Assembly (NCBI GenBank): GCA_026119935.1
Contig: JALRMH010000047.1
Location: 62,001-126,000 of the forward strand
Direction: 5' to 3'
DNA from: Endothia cerciana
Lineage: Eukaryota > Ascomycota > Sordariomycetes > Diaporthales > Cryphonectriaceae
Length of the DNA stretch: 64,000 nucleotides
The notes below the pieces were generated by a model. The model had not been told where the DNA came from. It did not search any database and was given only the letters and a program-made list of their open reading frames with translations. Below, piece after piece: positions 1 to 10,197 of this stretch (within the stretch, counting starts at the first letter, position 1; the number at the start of each line of letters is the position of its first letter). The translations under genes were made by a program, and so were the position numbers.

Positions 1-1
1 A

Positions 2-763
2 CCAGACACAGAGATCTCATCATTATGGTCTGTTCTGAAGAGATTAGATGAGGATATGAAGCTCTCTGCAATAGGTCAATCGTTCCAAGATTCGGTAATC
101 TCAGGCACCCGCTTCCCTGACATGATCTGGGAAAAGATTGATGCCCGAACCAGAAGCGAACTTGCTGCTGAACACATTGTACCGCTCATACCGGTCCAGC
201 ATATTCAGGAAAGCATTTTCGAGAAATCAATCTGGGCAGGTTCACAAGACCAGCCTTGGAAGTGGCTTGAAAGGCCTGATTCGCTTTTGCCTGGTGCTTT
301 ATGCGACATCTGTGGGAGGTCTGAGTGCAGCTGCATACAGACATGCTTTCCCGAATCTCCTCCTCGGATTGCCTACTGCGGATGCAGAGGTCTCGGTCTC
401 CAAGCTACCGCTACAAATGGTAGTAAGGTGTATGAGAAGGGACAGCTCATCGGACAGTTCGTCGGACGCTTCTTTGCTCCAGGTACACACAAGAACGGCC
501 TGGCTCTGGATTTCATAAGATCTGATCTTGTGGGAGAGCCTACCGTGGCTCAGCTCTATACAGGGAACGAAAGCAATGTGTTTCGGTTTGTAAGTCATCG
601 TTGCAAACATCCTTCCGCAACAGTACGAGGTACGGCGTTATCTCAGAAGTACCGGATGGTGCTCTATGCCTTGCGAGAGATAGAGGACGAGGAGGAAATC
701 ACTATTGATTTTGGACCGAACTTTAGGAACAGATCGCAATGTCTGTGTCAGGATTGTTTATAG
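2..763 (+). CDS. SET-domain protein, 5' partial
   Basis: The frame is open from the left edge through the ATG at 56, so the protein probably begins outside the window. The C-terminal half reads as a SET lysine methyltransferase fold: a SET-N strand (CGCRGLGLQA, then EKGQLIGQFVG), a SET-C core in which the usual NHSC motif is SHRC, a following R...YALREIEDEEEITIDFG block matching the catalytic Tyr/Glu-rich strand, and a post-SET-like CLCQDC end. Known members bind S-adenosylmethionine and methylate histones or other proteins. The Asn-to-Ser change in the NHxC motif may weaken cofactor binding. The upstream half (residues 1-100 of the visible part) has no domain I recognise. No break is visible and the frame stops cleanly at TAG. 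Confidence 0.7.
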   Translation, partial: PDTEISSLWSVLKRLDEDMKLSAIGQSFQDSVISGTRFPDMIWEKIDARTRSELAAEHIVPLIPVQHIQESIFEKSIWAGSQDQPWKWLERPDSLLPGALCDICGRSECSCIQTCFPESPPRIAYCGCRGLGLQATATNGSKVYEKGQLIGQFVGRFFAPGTHKNGLALDFIRSDLVGEPTVAQLYTGNESNVFRFVSHRCKHPSATVRGTALSQKYRMVLYALREIEDEEEITIDFGPNFRNRSQCLCQDCL

Positions 764-1174
764 TGTTTGACTGATAAGTCCTTTATTATCATTATCTTAT
801 CTCTCCTTGGAATCAGCTCTATCACGCCTCCGTGTGTCTCACTACAGAGATCTCTGGCCATATTCGTCTTTCATCGTGATTTAAATGGATCAGATCTCTT
901 GTCTTTCCAAGTGTCAAAACAAGTCTGAAGGAATCCCTAAGCGCTTTTTCGTTTTCTCTTTTCCTTCTTTAGAGCTTTTCTTGTTACGTATTTACACTCT
1001 CTCAAGTTGTCTTACTCGTTAACAACTCACTCCTATTGTCTAATTTTTCTTTTCGAAGCTAAAAGGAGTGACCACTCCCAGCTGACTGGAAGCAGTGGTG
1101 GTCTATATAGCTAATAGTCGGACACGCACATTTCTCTTTTCTCCATGCTGGGATTCCGTACCTCTTTGGAAAAC
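764..1174. other. intergenic, T-rich
   Basis: No gene seen. The segment is pyrimidine-rich on the plus strand and probably holds the 3' end of the SET gene and the truncated downstream flank of the copia fragment. I could not find LTR ends here. Confidence 0.4.
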
Positions 1175-3051
1175 CTAAGCTCGGGATCGTGAAGGGCCAC
1201 AGGCCTGATGGCAACTTTGCCGTGTTGTATGCCGTGCATATGCCTTTTCGACGATATCACGACCAGCCTTTTCAGCCTTGCCATTCATCCAGGGGGAGTG
1301 AGGAATCGTTCGCAAGATGACGATGCCCTTCTCATTAGCCCATCTTTGGAGCTTTGAGTCCTTGAAGATAGACGTTGCCAGGCCGAACTCAGGTCCATTG
1401 TCATATCCCAGGGCCTGGATCTTCCTGCCAGACTGTCGCTTGAAAAACACTACGAACTCCTTGATGAGGTCGAACGCCTCGTACTTCTTGTTGGCAAAGT
1501 AGACCCAATGGTAATTCGTATCTATATCGATGAAATGAAGGCAGTAACGGCGGCCATTGTATCCCTCCTGGAACTCGATCAGGTCGAACCGAATCAGCTG
1601 GCCAGGAGCGTTGTATTTGATGTCTTGTGGGCGCCCGTATATCTCTGTAAGGCGGTTTTCAAGGCAAGGTTCGCAACAGAAATCCTTCTCCTTGACCACT
1701 GTGATGCCCGCCTGCCTGGCTGCCCCTCGAATAGCTGCTGGCCCCGCGTGCATGAAGCGTTCGTGAAGCCATATCCTAGGGGAATCAGCTTTCCTACGCT
1801 CAGGAGGTTACAAGGAGTCTTCGGAGAAAACTTGACGTTCTCCAGCGTGATCGTGGCCGTCGATCCATCGCCGCGTATCACCTTGAACTATACCGTCCCC
1901 GCCATCTGGATGGTGAAGGGACCTGCTGCTGAATCTATTGCTTCCTGTTGGTCAAGCTTGATGAGATCCACGAACCACTTGGCGTTGTTGAAGATCGTCT
2001 CCGAGGCTCCTGTATTAGCAATAATACTGTCCCTTGAGAGCTTGCCATTCCCGACGAGCGCTGAAATCGCAATTAATGCTGTTTTGCTTGCTGCTGTTGA
2101 GGAGCCAAAGACTATCGGTCCCGCTATCGTACTCGACGACTGGTTCGAGCTGTTATCCTTGTTTTCCTGGTACTCCTTACAGGTCTTCACATATCCTCCG
2201 TGGCATCTGTCGCAGCTTGAGCAGTGTTTCCATGAGGCCAGCAGGAACTTCTTGCACTGGCAACAGCATATGAGCTGTTCGAGATAAGACTTGGGGAGCT
2301 TCAGGGCGCTGATGATGCCCTTTTTGGGGAGGGACTCCTCCTTTGGCTATTGTCTGCCACCCCTTTGGCTTCCACTTGCTTATATTTGGTTTGTTAATGG
2401 CTTCTTTAAGGCCGCGAAGGCTTTCGCGCCTGTGTCAGTCGTGATGGCCGAGTTGATCTCCGCCATCAGTATATCCCAGGTTAACTTGCCAACCTTATGG
2501 TCCCTGGTAGCAAAGGCGTATATCGTCGATAGCACACCCTCGATTTTCTTCAGCACTAAGGCTATTATGAAGTTGTCAGGAGGCTCGTAATGAAGCTCCT
2601 TAAGGCGACGACGCATATACTGGAGGTCATCGCGGAAAGCTGAAAGAGATGCATAGTCGGCGATCTGGCAGGTGGCGAAGCGGACTGCTATCTGGTCGAC
2701 GTGATCCTCTGAATACTTGGGGAGGATACGCATCACAGCTTGATAGATAGCATATGGGTCTCGTTCTCTCGGATTAAGGCCCGCGTCCGTGAGGGTGCTT
2801 CATACTTTTTGCAGCGTACTCTGAAGCATCGTGACGACCTGAGCTCGCTGCCGTATCCAAGCTGAAAAGCCATCAGGATCGGCTGCCTTGTCAGGTTCAG
2901 GAACTGATTCCAGGATATAGTGAAGATACTCGTGCGAGAGAAGGGTCGACTCGACCATGATACTCCAGTCCTCGAGGTTTTCCTCTCCCAGGAGTATCGG
3001 CACATTATGCTGGATCGACATCACCCTAGTGCCGTCCATTTTGAATGCCAT
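1175..3051 (-). pseudogene. Ty1/copia retrotransposon fragment (gag-protease-integrase)
   Basis: Read on the minus strand, the order is a Gag-like N-terminus starting at 3051 (LLGEENLEDW), a Gag core (2736-2380), a CCHC-like knuckle region near 2290-2190 (CCQCKKF...CSSCDRCHGGY), a protease-like block (2190-1888) in which the DTG/DSG motif reads NTGAS, the GAG-pre-integrase segment with CNLLSVGKL (near 1840) and an integrase core (1753-1175) with the typical FIDIDTNYHWVYF, YDNGPEF and HSPWMNGKAE blocks. The frame changes at least three times. Nothing resembling reverse transcriptase or RNase H follows; the element is cut inside the integrase near 1175. The lost catalytic Asp and frameshifts mean it cannot be autonomous. 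Copia order (integrase before RT) and motif wording support the family. Confidence 0.8.
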
Positions 3052-3584
3052 CGTCGATAGTCTTGGTGTTGATGGTTAAGGGGCTTCAAGGGCCTCCTCG
3101 ATATCCTGAAAGTCCTCGAAAACGGACTGGTCCACGATATCCTCGTTACCAGAGTCCATCAGCCGTGGGAAAGGGTATCTCCAGGACGGCTCCGCTATCC
3201 TGGAGGGTGTTAAAGGGCGTCGAAAGAGCTAGCTGGAGCTCTTTTCCCCGATGATGAGGGTCGAAGGGGCTCACTTCGTGTTGTTTTGTGTGAATTCAGC
3301 CGCGTTGAGCGCGTTTTCGAGGCTGATTCCAAGGTTTTTGCCGTAAATCAGGGGTCGAGTCACGAAATCTATCGTGTAAATGCTCGAAAGAAAGGGCAAG
3401 AGGGCTGCATAACCTATGCGATGGCAAAAAGGCTCATATTGAGGTGCGCTGAAGAGAGGAAAGAGAAAAAGCCACGAGGCCGAACTATCTGAGGCTAGCA
3501 ACAGGTCTGGCTGTTGGCTGGCTAGTGAGGCCGTGCACGGCCCAGGGCCAGTGAGTCACTGGCCCTCGCACAGTTAAGCTACAA

Positions 3585-3765
3585 GACACAGAACCAGAAT
3601 ATAAAGTGGAAAAGATTCTCAAGCACAGAGGCACAACCGAGACACGGGAATACCTGATCAAGTGGAAAGGCTACCTACCTATCAAGCGAAAACTCCTGGG
3701 AACCAGCCCAAAATTTGACCCACTGCGATATTAAAAAAAAAAAAAAAAAAAAAAACTCAACCGGT
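3585..3765 (+). pseudogene. Ty3/gypsy integrase chromodomain remnant
   Basis: The frame at 3588-3700 encodes EYKVEKILKHRGTTETREYL followed by IKWKGY, a chromodomain as found at the C-terminus of gypsy integrases. One base further on the frame shifts and the expected SENSWEP(A)QNL stretch appears in the next frame up to about 3730, after which the gene runs into a run of about 22 A. Only this tail of pol survives. It lies upstream of an LTR at 4650 in the same orientation, which I take to be the 3' LTR of the same element. Confidence 0.75.
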
Positions 3766-3808
3766 ACCACCAAAAACAAAAAGGGTAGCGTGCACAGAGC
3801 TAGGCACA

Positions 3809-3880
3809 GGACCAGCTGGGATTCGAACCCAGGACCTCCAGCAGGGAAGCTGACGCTCTATACCACTGAGCTACAAGACC
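3809..3880 (-). tRNA. tRNA-like sequence with intact Pol III A and B boxes, probably not a working tRNA
   Basis: On the minus strand the segment reads GGTCTTG, TAGCTCAGTGG (A box), a GCTC/GAGC D stem, a loop containing TTCCCTG and a T arm CTGGG TTCGAAT CCCAG (B box GGTTCGAATCC). The acceptor arm pairs at only five of seven positions and the anticodon stem pairs poorly; a CCC (Gly) anticodon would be the literal reading. T-rich tracts follow downstream in its own direction, ending in a 22-base T run. It could be a decayed tRNA, a SINE head, or a tRNA-derived part of the neighbouring gypsy element. Confidence 0.4.
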
Positions 3881-3959
3881 AGGAAAGCTCTAGCTCCATG
3901 CACGGCACCTCGAACAAGACAAGCAATTACCGCTTGATATGCCAAACCGAATCGGACCC

Positions 3960-4455
3960 TAGGAACCAGAAGAAGAACCAGGAACCACTGCATCATCCAA
4001 AAAACCAGACCAATCCACTACACCACTCCTCACATCCACGGAATTCCAATCAAAACCCTCAAAAGGAAGGATCCCCAGCCACTACGGCCGACTCCTCGGC
4101 CACCACAGTGCGCACCCCGGCAGCAACACGCGCCCGCTCCTCCTCAGCCTCCTTGGCCTCCACACGATCCAACTCCTCCACATTATCGATACCACGGCGA
4201 ACAGCGCGCATCATTTTGTCGAACCACATCCTCTTCTGCTTGCGCAGACGAAGAACCTTCTCCCCTGCAGCTTGGAGCTCGTCCTCCAACTCCTGATGTT
4301 GGGCGGCGATTTTCCGGAGCTCCGCGGGACTGACGCCCTGCACATCGCAGCGGGAGCGATTCAGACGGACACACTCGGCGCAACGCGAGGAATCAGAGGG
4401 AGACACCTGACACCGACGGGATGCGTCGACCTTCGCAGAAAGAGCAGGAGGGCAT
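3960..4455 (-). pseudogene. antisense Cys-rich/coiled-coil ORF of a gypsy-type element
   Basis: From the ATG at 4455 the frame gives MPSCSFCE, then after a one-base shift a Cys-rich part (SSRCAECVRLNRSRCDV) and a charged helix (QELEDELQAAGEKVLRLRKQ) that ends in an acidic tail. Near 4070 one extra T shifts the frame again; the shifted frame restores GFDWNSVDV and WSGFLDD, which also occur in the copy at 7145. Proteins of this type are familiar to me as small hypothetical fungal ORFs beside retrotransposons; the Cys spacing could form a zinc site but that is inference. It lies antisense to pol, between the chromodomain and the 3' LTR. Confidence 0.6.
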
Positions 4456-4649
4456 GGTAAAGGAATTTTGAAGGATCGCAGAAAGAAGGGTTTCACGTTC
4501 CTCAGTTTTTCGAGAACAAGGTTTGGAAGCGCGAGATTTGTTGATTCTATTCGACACCTCGATTAGGAAGGCATGACCATACACGCAGATGGCTTGCTAG
4601 GAAACTTACAAAAGATCGTTAAGGACAACGACTGATAGGAGGGAGATGA

Positions 4650-5097
4650 TGTTATGACCCATCCAACATGCAGATCACGAAGCAGTAGCACGGAAGCTAC
4701 CCGGAAAAGAAAACCCATGGAGCTAATAATTCAATACTTGGCCACGGACCCATATAACCAAGGGTTAGGGTTTCAACAGGGATGGATCATTGGATCATCT
4801 CATGATCCAATGAGCCGGATCACTTGGATCACCAGTGAGCCATATGATCCACAATAAAGAGCTGGATATATAACTATATATTCATTACCACCAGTAGATA
4901 GATCATTGTACATAGCTCTTCAGTCGTCAATCTAAGTATCAGATTACACATATACTCTGATAGCCCCAAAGGCAGTGAACACTTGCTTAGTTACTCAGTT
5001 ACATTTCCGTATTCAAGGCCTGTACTTGGCACCGCTCTTATTAGCATAAACTTGTGAGATACTTAGGAATCCCAGGATTACCGCAGTGCTCATTACA
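4650..5097 (+). repeat. gypsy-type LTR, plus orientation (probable 3' LTR)
   Basis: It starts TGTTATGACCCATCC and ends GTGCTCATTACA, the same ends as the inverted copy at 5153-5553. A purine-rich tract (GGAGGGAGATGA) sits directly before it, as expected of a polypurine tract before a 3' LTR. The left and right flanks (GATGA, AAAGG) do not match, so no target-site duplication is visible. Confidence 0.75.
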
Positions 5098-5152
5098 AAA
5101 GGCATTAAGCAGGCTATTAATTGCTAAAGCAGAGAGGAGATAATATTGCTGC

Positions 5153-5553
5153 TGTAATGAGCACTGCAGTAATCCGTAAATCCTGAAGTACACAAAGGGT
5201 TTAAGCTAACAAGAGCGGTGCCAAATACAGGCCTTCAATAGGAAACAACTTCTTAACTGAATGCAAGTGTTCACTGCCTTTGGGGCTATCAGAGTATGTG
5301 TGATCTGATACTTAGATTGACGACTGAAGAGCTATGTACAATGATCTATCTACTGGTGGTAATGACTGTGGTTATATATCCGGCTCTTCAGTCCTGTCCT
5401 GATTGGTCGGGTCCCACTTTTCCGTGGTTATAGTAATCTTGGTTTGTGCTCTGTGGGCAAGTGTTGAACTTCCCGCTCTGTGAGGTCCGTTTTGGGTGTC
5501 TTCCGTGCTGTGCCGCTTTTACTCGTGTCCTGCATGTTGGATGGGTCATAACA
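5153..5553 (-). repeat. gypsy-type LTR, minus orientation
   Basis: This is the reverse complement of the 4650-5097 LTR, sharing both ends and long internal stretches such as TCATTACCACCAGTAGATAG. The two LTRs face tail to tail with a 55-bp spacer. Differences include CA versus TA pairs, consistent with RIP. The element it belonged to would extend to the right; an ORF homologous to the antisense ORF at 4455-3960 lies at 7145 in the matching orientation. Confidence 0.75.
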
Positions 5554-7144
5554 AGGTGCCTTGGCCTTCTAGCAATAAGTATTCAATCCATCGTTCTTCC
5601 CTACTACTTTGAGTGCTCCTATTATACCCTACTACAGCATTTGTTCTAATCCTAGGAGAAAGAAGTGACTTTGCTTTCCAGCAAAGCATAAGCTTAAGAA
5701 TACTTAGTAGAGGTGTAATTACTTGAAATCTGCGAATATTATAATCAGATCCTATGCTGCCCAAATGAAAGAATAAGGCAAATTTCTTAATATTTGAATC
5801 AATACTGAAAATTTTAATAAATCCAATTATTCTTGCTTCAATTATACAAATTAAACAGCTTTCTTCGATCTCAGGCAATTCTGAATTGGATATTTGACTC
5901 AGAAGTCACCTTATATGCAGCAATATAGGAGACAATATTCTGCAAAGTGGACCAGCTATCTTAGCTTTGCTAAATCCAAGTCGAGCATAGATTGGAAGTC
6001 AATATGCAAGACTATCCGCGTGGTGAAGAACTCGAATGTCCTATTAATAAGGATAAATTCCATGTTTTCATGGCAAGCCTCGAGTTTGATGTGAGGAGAG
6101 ATCGAAGAGAATTAGCCTATTAATATTGATAGCCAAAAAAGAAAAAGGTCAAGCACCTTAGTCCTCGTATATAAGAATATTGATTCCTATAGGTCTCCAT
6201 GTAATAGAATTATAGTATGTCTCTACTCTCAAGCGCTAAGAAGCCGCGCCTCGTCAAGGTGTTATGCACAAAGAGCAGTGGAATTGTTCGCCAGTCCAAG
6301 GACCGCTCCGGCCCGGACAGGCTATCAAATCTAGTACTTGATGCAATATTGCTTTTGAGAGCCTCTTGCTTAGTGCCAAACCTGGTTCCCCTCTTCCATT
6401 CAAGCCCTTATTTTATCACCGGCTTTCCATTCTGCCATCTGAGTGCATGAAATAGCAAATAGCATTTAGACAAAGCAGTCCTGACATCCTGATCCGCCCC
6501 ATTCATCCTGGTAAGGCTCGCATCGGCGTCGTGGCGTCCTATCGGATCAGGTAAATCATGGCTCTCCTCAATGATCTCGCGGCGAACATGCTGCTTCAAG
6601 AGCTCTACCAATTTTGGTCCGAGGGCGTTGGGAATCGGGATACGCCTCGCTTGAAAGACATCATGTGGAATTGTCCTGCTTCCTGCTGATCTCAGTGAAG
6701 TCCTAGGCAAGAGCCTTGATTCGATTCCTCAGCATAGGCCGGAACATCTCTAGTTCCTCTCCGGAAAACTCTTCACGGTATGGAACGTGACAACAAGGGC
6801 TACAAGGCCAAGCCGTTTCCCACTTGCAACAAGCCAGTCACTCATAGATGGGGGTTCTCATTTTTCCTCTTCGCATTTACTCGCTAAGCATTTGGACCAA
6901 CAGTCTCTAGGATTTATATGAACAATTTGGTTTTTACGTATTGGGCATGCAGGAATTGGTGGCAAGAAGGACCACCGCAGTGACAGAGATCAGAAACATT
7001 GCCTTATATGTCAGCATCCAACACTAAATGCTGCGAAATCTACTGGATCCTAGGTCGGCAGTTCTCTGTTATGTAAATGCTTGTGATTTCGGCACTGATA
7101 AGAGCAATGCGCATACATGACCACTACTGCCCTCCCTCTCACCA
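5554..7144. other. decayed sequence without an assignable gene
   Basis: AT-rich, with short frames only. A coding-looking but unassigned piece lies at about 6010-6125 (plus) and another at 6408-6710 (minus, about 100 codons, Arg/Glu-rich). I recognise neither, and both are interrupted. Confidence 0.4.
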
Positions 7145-7429
7145 GTGAATCATGGTCTTTCCAGCATCGAGGAGCTGGAAAGGGAGGAGGCCGAGGAGGA
7201 GCGAGCTCGCGTAGCTGCTGAGGTGCAGGCTGTGGTTTCTGAGGAGTCGACTATGGTGGCTGGCGATCCTTCCTTTGAGGGGTTCGACTGGAATTCCGTG
7301 GATGTGGGCAATTTTGTGGTGGACTGGTCTGGGTTCTTAGGAGATGCGAATGCTGTTGGTGGAGGAGACGCTGGTCCTTATGGTTCTTGGTTTGGGTCCT
7401 GGTCTGCTGTTTCAAATTGGTGTGTTTGA
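7145..7429 (+). pseudogene. second copy of the antisense Cys-rich ORF, C-terminal part
   Basis: The frame encodes SIEELEREEAEEERARVAAE, then an acidic end with EGFDWNSVDVG and WSGFLGDA, matching the C-terminal part of the minus-strand copy at 4455-3960. The Cys-rich N-terminus is missing. Its orientation is opposite to that copy, as expected if it belongs to a second gypsy element running on the minus strand whose 3' LTR is the one at 5153-5553. In the following 100 bp the minus strand has an open stretch that could be the end of that element's pol, which I cannot prove. Confidence 0.55.
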
Positions 7430-7739
7430 GGCTCCATTTCCTTTGGGTCCTTCTTGCGCTTCTTGACCAGGACGTGGTGATTGGCGGGTGCGACCAGGAC
7501 CTTGTCCATGTAATATAGCCGGATACCCGCCCAGGCTTGCTGTTTATCATGCGGGGAACAGTATTTGCTTCATAGGTAGCCTGTCTCTTTGTGGGGGGGG
7601 GGGGTAAGAGGGAAGAAAAGGGATCATATAACTGACACCCTTTTTCGTGTTTTCTGAATCTGAAACATTAAGCATTAAATCTTCCAATCTTCTAATATAT
7701 CTGCCTCTTTTTCTTTTCAAAAAAAGCCTACTATGTTCT

Positions 7740-10197
7740 TATCGCTCTAGCTAACTTATATTCGCCATTCTCAGCCTGCTTAATGATATCCTTAGAGAGA
7801 GCCCACTTGGCTAACCGATTATCAACGCCGATCTCGATACCCTCTTCTATATGACGACCTACATGGCTTATTCACTCGTCCAAGGCAGTATCGCCTTTAA
7901 ACTCCATTATGCAACTTGGATTAGGGCATGCTACATGCTTAGGGGGATCTTTCCTAGTTATACAGGATACTTCCATCTCCTTGACATTGCTGTTCCACTC
8001 AGACTCCGCATTGCCCTTCTTGGAAGGTGCATGCATGCGCCGCAGATGACTTCTAAACGGGTCCTTGCGGCTGAACTCCTTGGTCTCTCTCTGAGAGGCA
8101 TAGCCAGCAGCGGTAGGTTTCTAGATAGAGATGGCAAGAGGAGATATGACGCTTCCAATCGTTCTTGCGATCAAATATGCTCGTGCAGCCAGCGAAAGAG
8201 AATGCACATGGGAATTGCTGCTTATGCTCCTGGAAGATATGGACTGGTAGGCTTATCCCCGACGGTGCTTTTCCGCATAGCCTGCACTTGTTGGGGGGTT
8301 CCTTTGCGGGCGCGTCAGGCAGCTCGATCTCGCTCTCAGCTTCCGACGATGGCTCCTCGGCTGCTACCTGGTCCAAGATTTTATCAAGATTCTCATACGA
8401 GAACCTCAATTGAGGCTGCGGCAGGGGCTTGCTCACTTTCGTGGATGATAGAGAGTGCTTTGCCTGCGCTGCTGCGCCATTGGTCTTCTGAGGGATCAGA
8501 GCTGGGTAACGCGCTTGTATGGCATGCTGGCGCGGACTTGCTAGGTCTCCCATGTTCATCTCGCTGGATTTGGACGGTGGTGTTAAACGGATGCGTTTCT
8601 TAGAAGAGTGGGCTGCTGGGAGGGGCTGTGAGCTGTTCGTCTGGAGGCTGTTTACTAAAATCTTGGGCGTAGATTCCGGCAGCGCTGTCCTCTGCGTACT
8701 AGGCACAGCCAAACGGCTGTTGTGCCAGCCTAATACACGTACCCAGTCCTCATTATTACGGACGCGATCTGGCAAGCTGTCTTCGAAGTCCTCAGCGCCC
8801 TCTAGCCGTCGTTGCTTCAAGCTCTGCGCTGCCTTGCCAAAATTCGTTTTTCTTCCCCCGCGGGCCTTGATCTGCTCCTCTCTCTTCAGGTACCACGCAT
8901 TTGAGTGTGGCCTACTTCGGTGCGTTCGGGGATCCAGATGGATGAACCTGTTCTTCCCCTGTACCTGATGCGTTCTGTTGACCATGGACGGACCAAGTTT
9001 AGAGGTGCCCTGTTGTTTGCGTATATAATAGTCTAATACTGATGGGCCCTTCTTTTCAGCTAGATAACGTCGTTGTCTTTCCAATGGCGGCGTGGGTGCA
9101 GCAGGCCGAGGGTTTGAGGACTGCGAGGTAGCTGTCTTTTTGCCCTGAGCAAGCTCGTTGGTGGTGGTGTTGGTGATGGTGGAGTTATTGACTGCAGACG
9201 GGTGACAGCTGCTGCTGGTCGAGAGTCCAAAGTTCATGCACTCGTGTATGCACTGCCTTTCTTCGAGATCGGCTGGATTCAGGATTGCATGGATACTGAG
9301 TACGGAAGAAGACGAAGCACGAGTATCTGTTGAATGCGTAGAGGATATAGGATGAGAAGGCAAGCAAGCCCTGTCAGACAAAGCCATGGCGCTTTCGGTT
9401 TTATCGTCTGACACTCGGCGATGCAGGAGCATGTGGTGGGCGAGTTTCAGGGTCTGTGCAGCAATGTCCAAGGTGTCACCGCCTATTGTTGAACTCGTAT
9501 TAGGAGTCAGCTCGCCGGGAGAAGAGCAGACGAGGTCGCGAACTGGTGGAGGCAAGCCATGGGCGTGTGGGCTAGAGGCACCGGGTGTCATGCTTAGGTT
9601 GATATTGGAGGGCGCTTCGACCTGCGCATCGACAAGGCGATTCTGCAGGCGCATGATATACTGTTGCAGGGAGTTGTTCTCGGTCTGCAACATCTTGATC
9701 TGGTCGGCAATCTCTTCATAGTTACGGACCTGCTGTTCCAGGTTCCTGATGTGGCCCTCCTTGCCTTGACGGAATGCCTGCTGTATGAAGGGTAAGCAAT
9801 GAAAGCCAAGAATGGGGAAGGAAAGAGGGGGGGGGGGCGCTCGGGAACTCCATATAGGAGGCAAAATGAGTTTTACACGTACCTGAGCAGTTCGTTTCTG
9901 AATAGCACGTTTTGATTTGGACAGCTCTCTCGGGGCCCTACAACGGACTATCTTCAGATCGTTTGATACGGGTGTACTTGGAGGGGCCGGGCCGGCATAG
10001 CGGCGGAGTCCTCGGGAATAGGAGAAGAGTTTAGAGGAGGAGGGGAAGGAAAAGCAGGAGAAGGGTCTCCAGCATGCATTATAGTGGCAACAAAGACGTA
10101 ATCCGGACTCAGAGAGGGACGGAGAATAATCAGCATACGTGATAGGCGCATAGACGGCCGGAGTCACCGGCTTGTGATAGGTATGCGGCTGTAACAC
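7740..10197 (-). pseudogene. bZIP-C2H2 fusion reading frame, broken at the 3' end
   Basis: One frame runs for about 714 codons from 10197 to 8053. A bZIP basic region (ELSKSKRAIQKRTAQ) is interrupted by a 102-bp GT-AG intron (9882-9781), then continues QAFRQGKEGHIRNLEQQ with a leucine-zipper coiled coil to about 9640. A low-complexity middle follows, then about 8330-8090 a C2H2 array (CRLCGK...CAFSFAGC...H...YRCWLC). After a frameshift near 8090 the next finger continues as EFSRKDPFRSHLRRMH in another frame, and a third (CPNPSC...HVGRHIE) follows in the same frame, interrupted by TGA where Trp is usual, ending near 7740. There is no ATG at the 5' end (10197 is GTG), so the start or a first exon is unresolved. 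bZIP proteins of this kind are fungal nuclear regulators. Confidence 0.65.
9781..9882 (-). other. in-frame intron of the bZIP gene
   Basis: Donor GTACGTGT at 9882, acceptor CATACAG ending at 9781. Removal joins the basic region to the zipper in the order known for fungal bZIP proteins. The 102-bp length is a multiple of three, which is why the frame stays open across it. It contains a run of C on the sense strand. Confidence 0.8.

Noticed and set aside
1508..2287. Plus-strand frame of 259 codons
   Set aside because: Shadow of the copia element, whose Gag, protease and integrase text is on the minus strand.
7851..8603. Plus-strand frame of 250 codons
   Set aside because: Lies opposite the C2H2 part of the bZIP-C2H2 frame, which has the recognisable Cys/His spacing.
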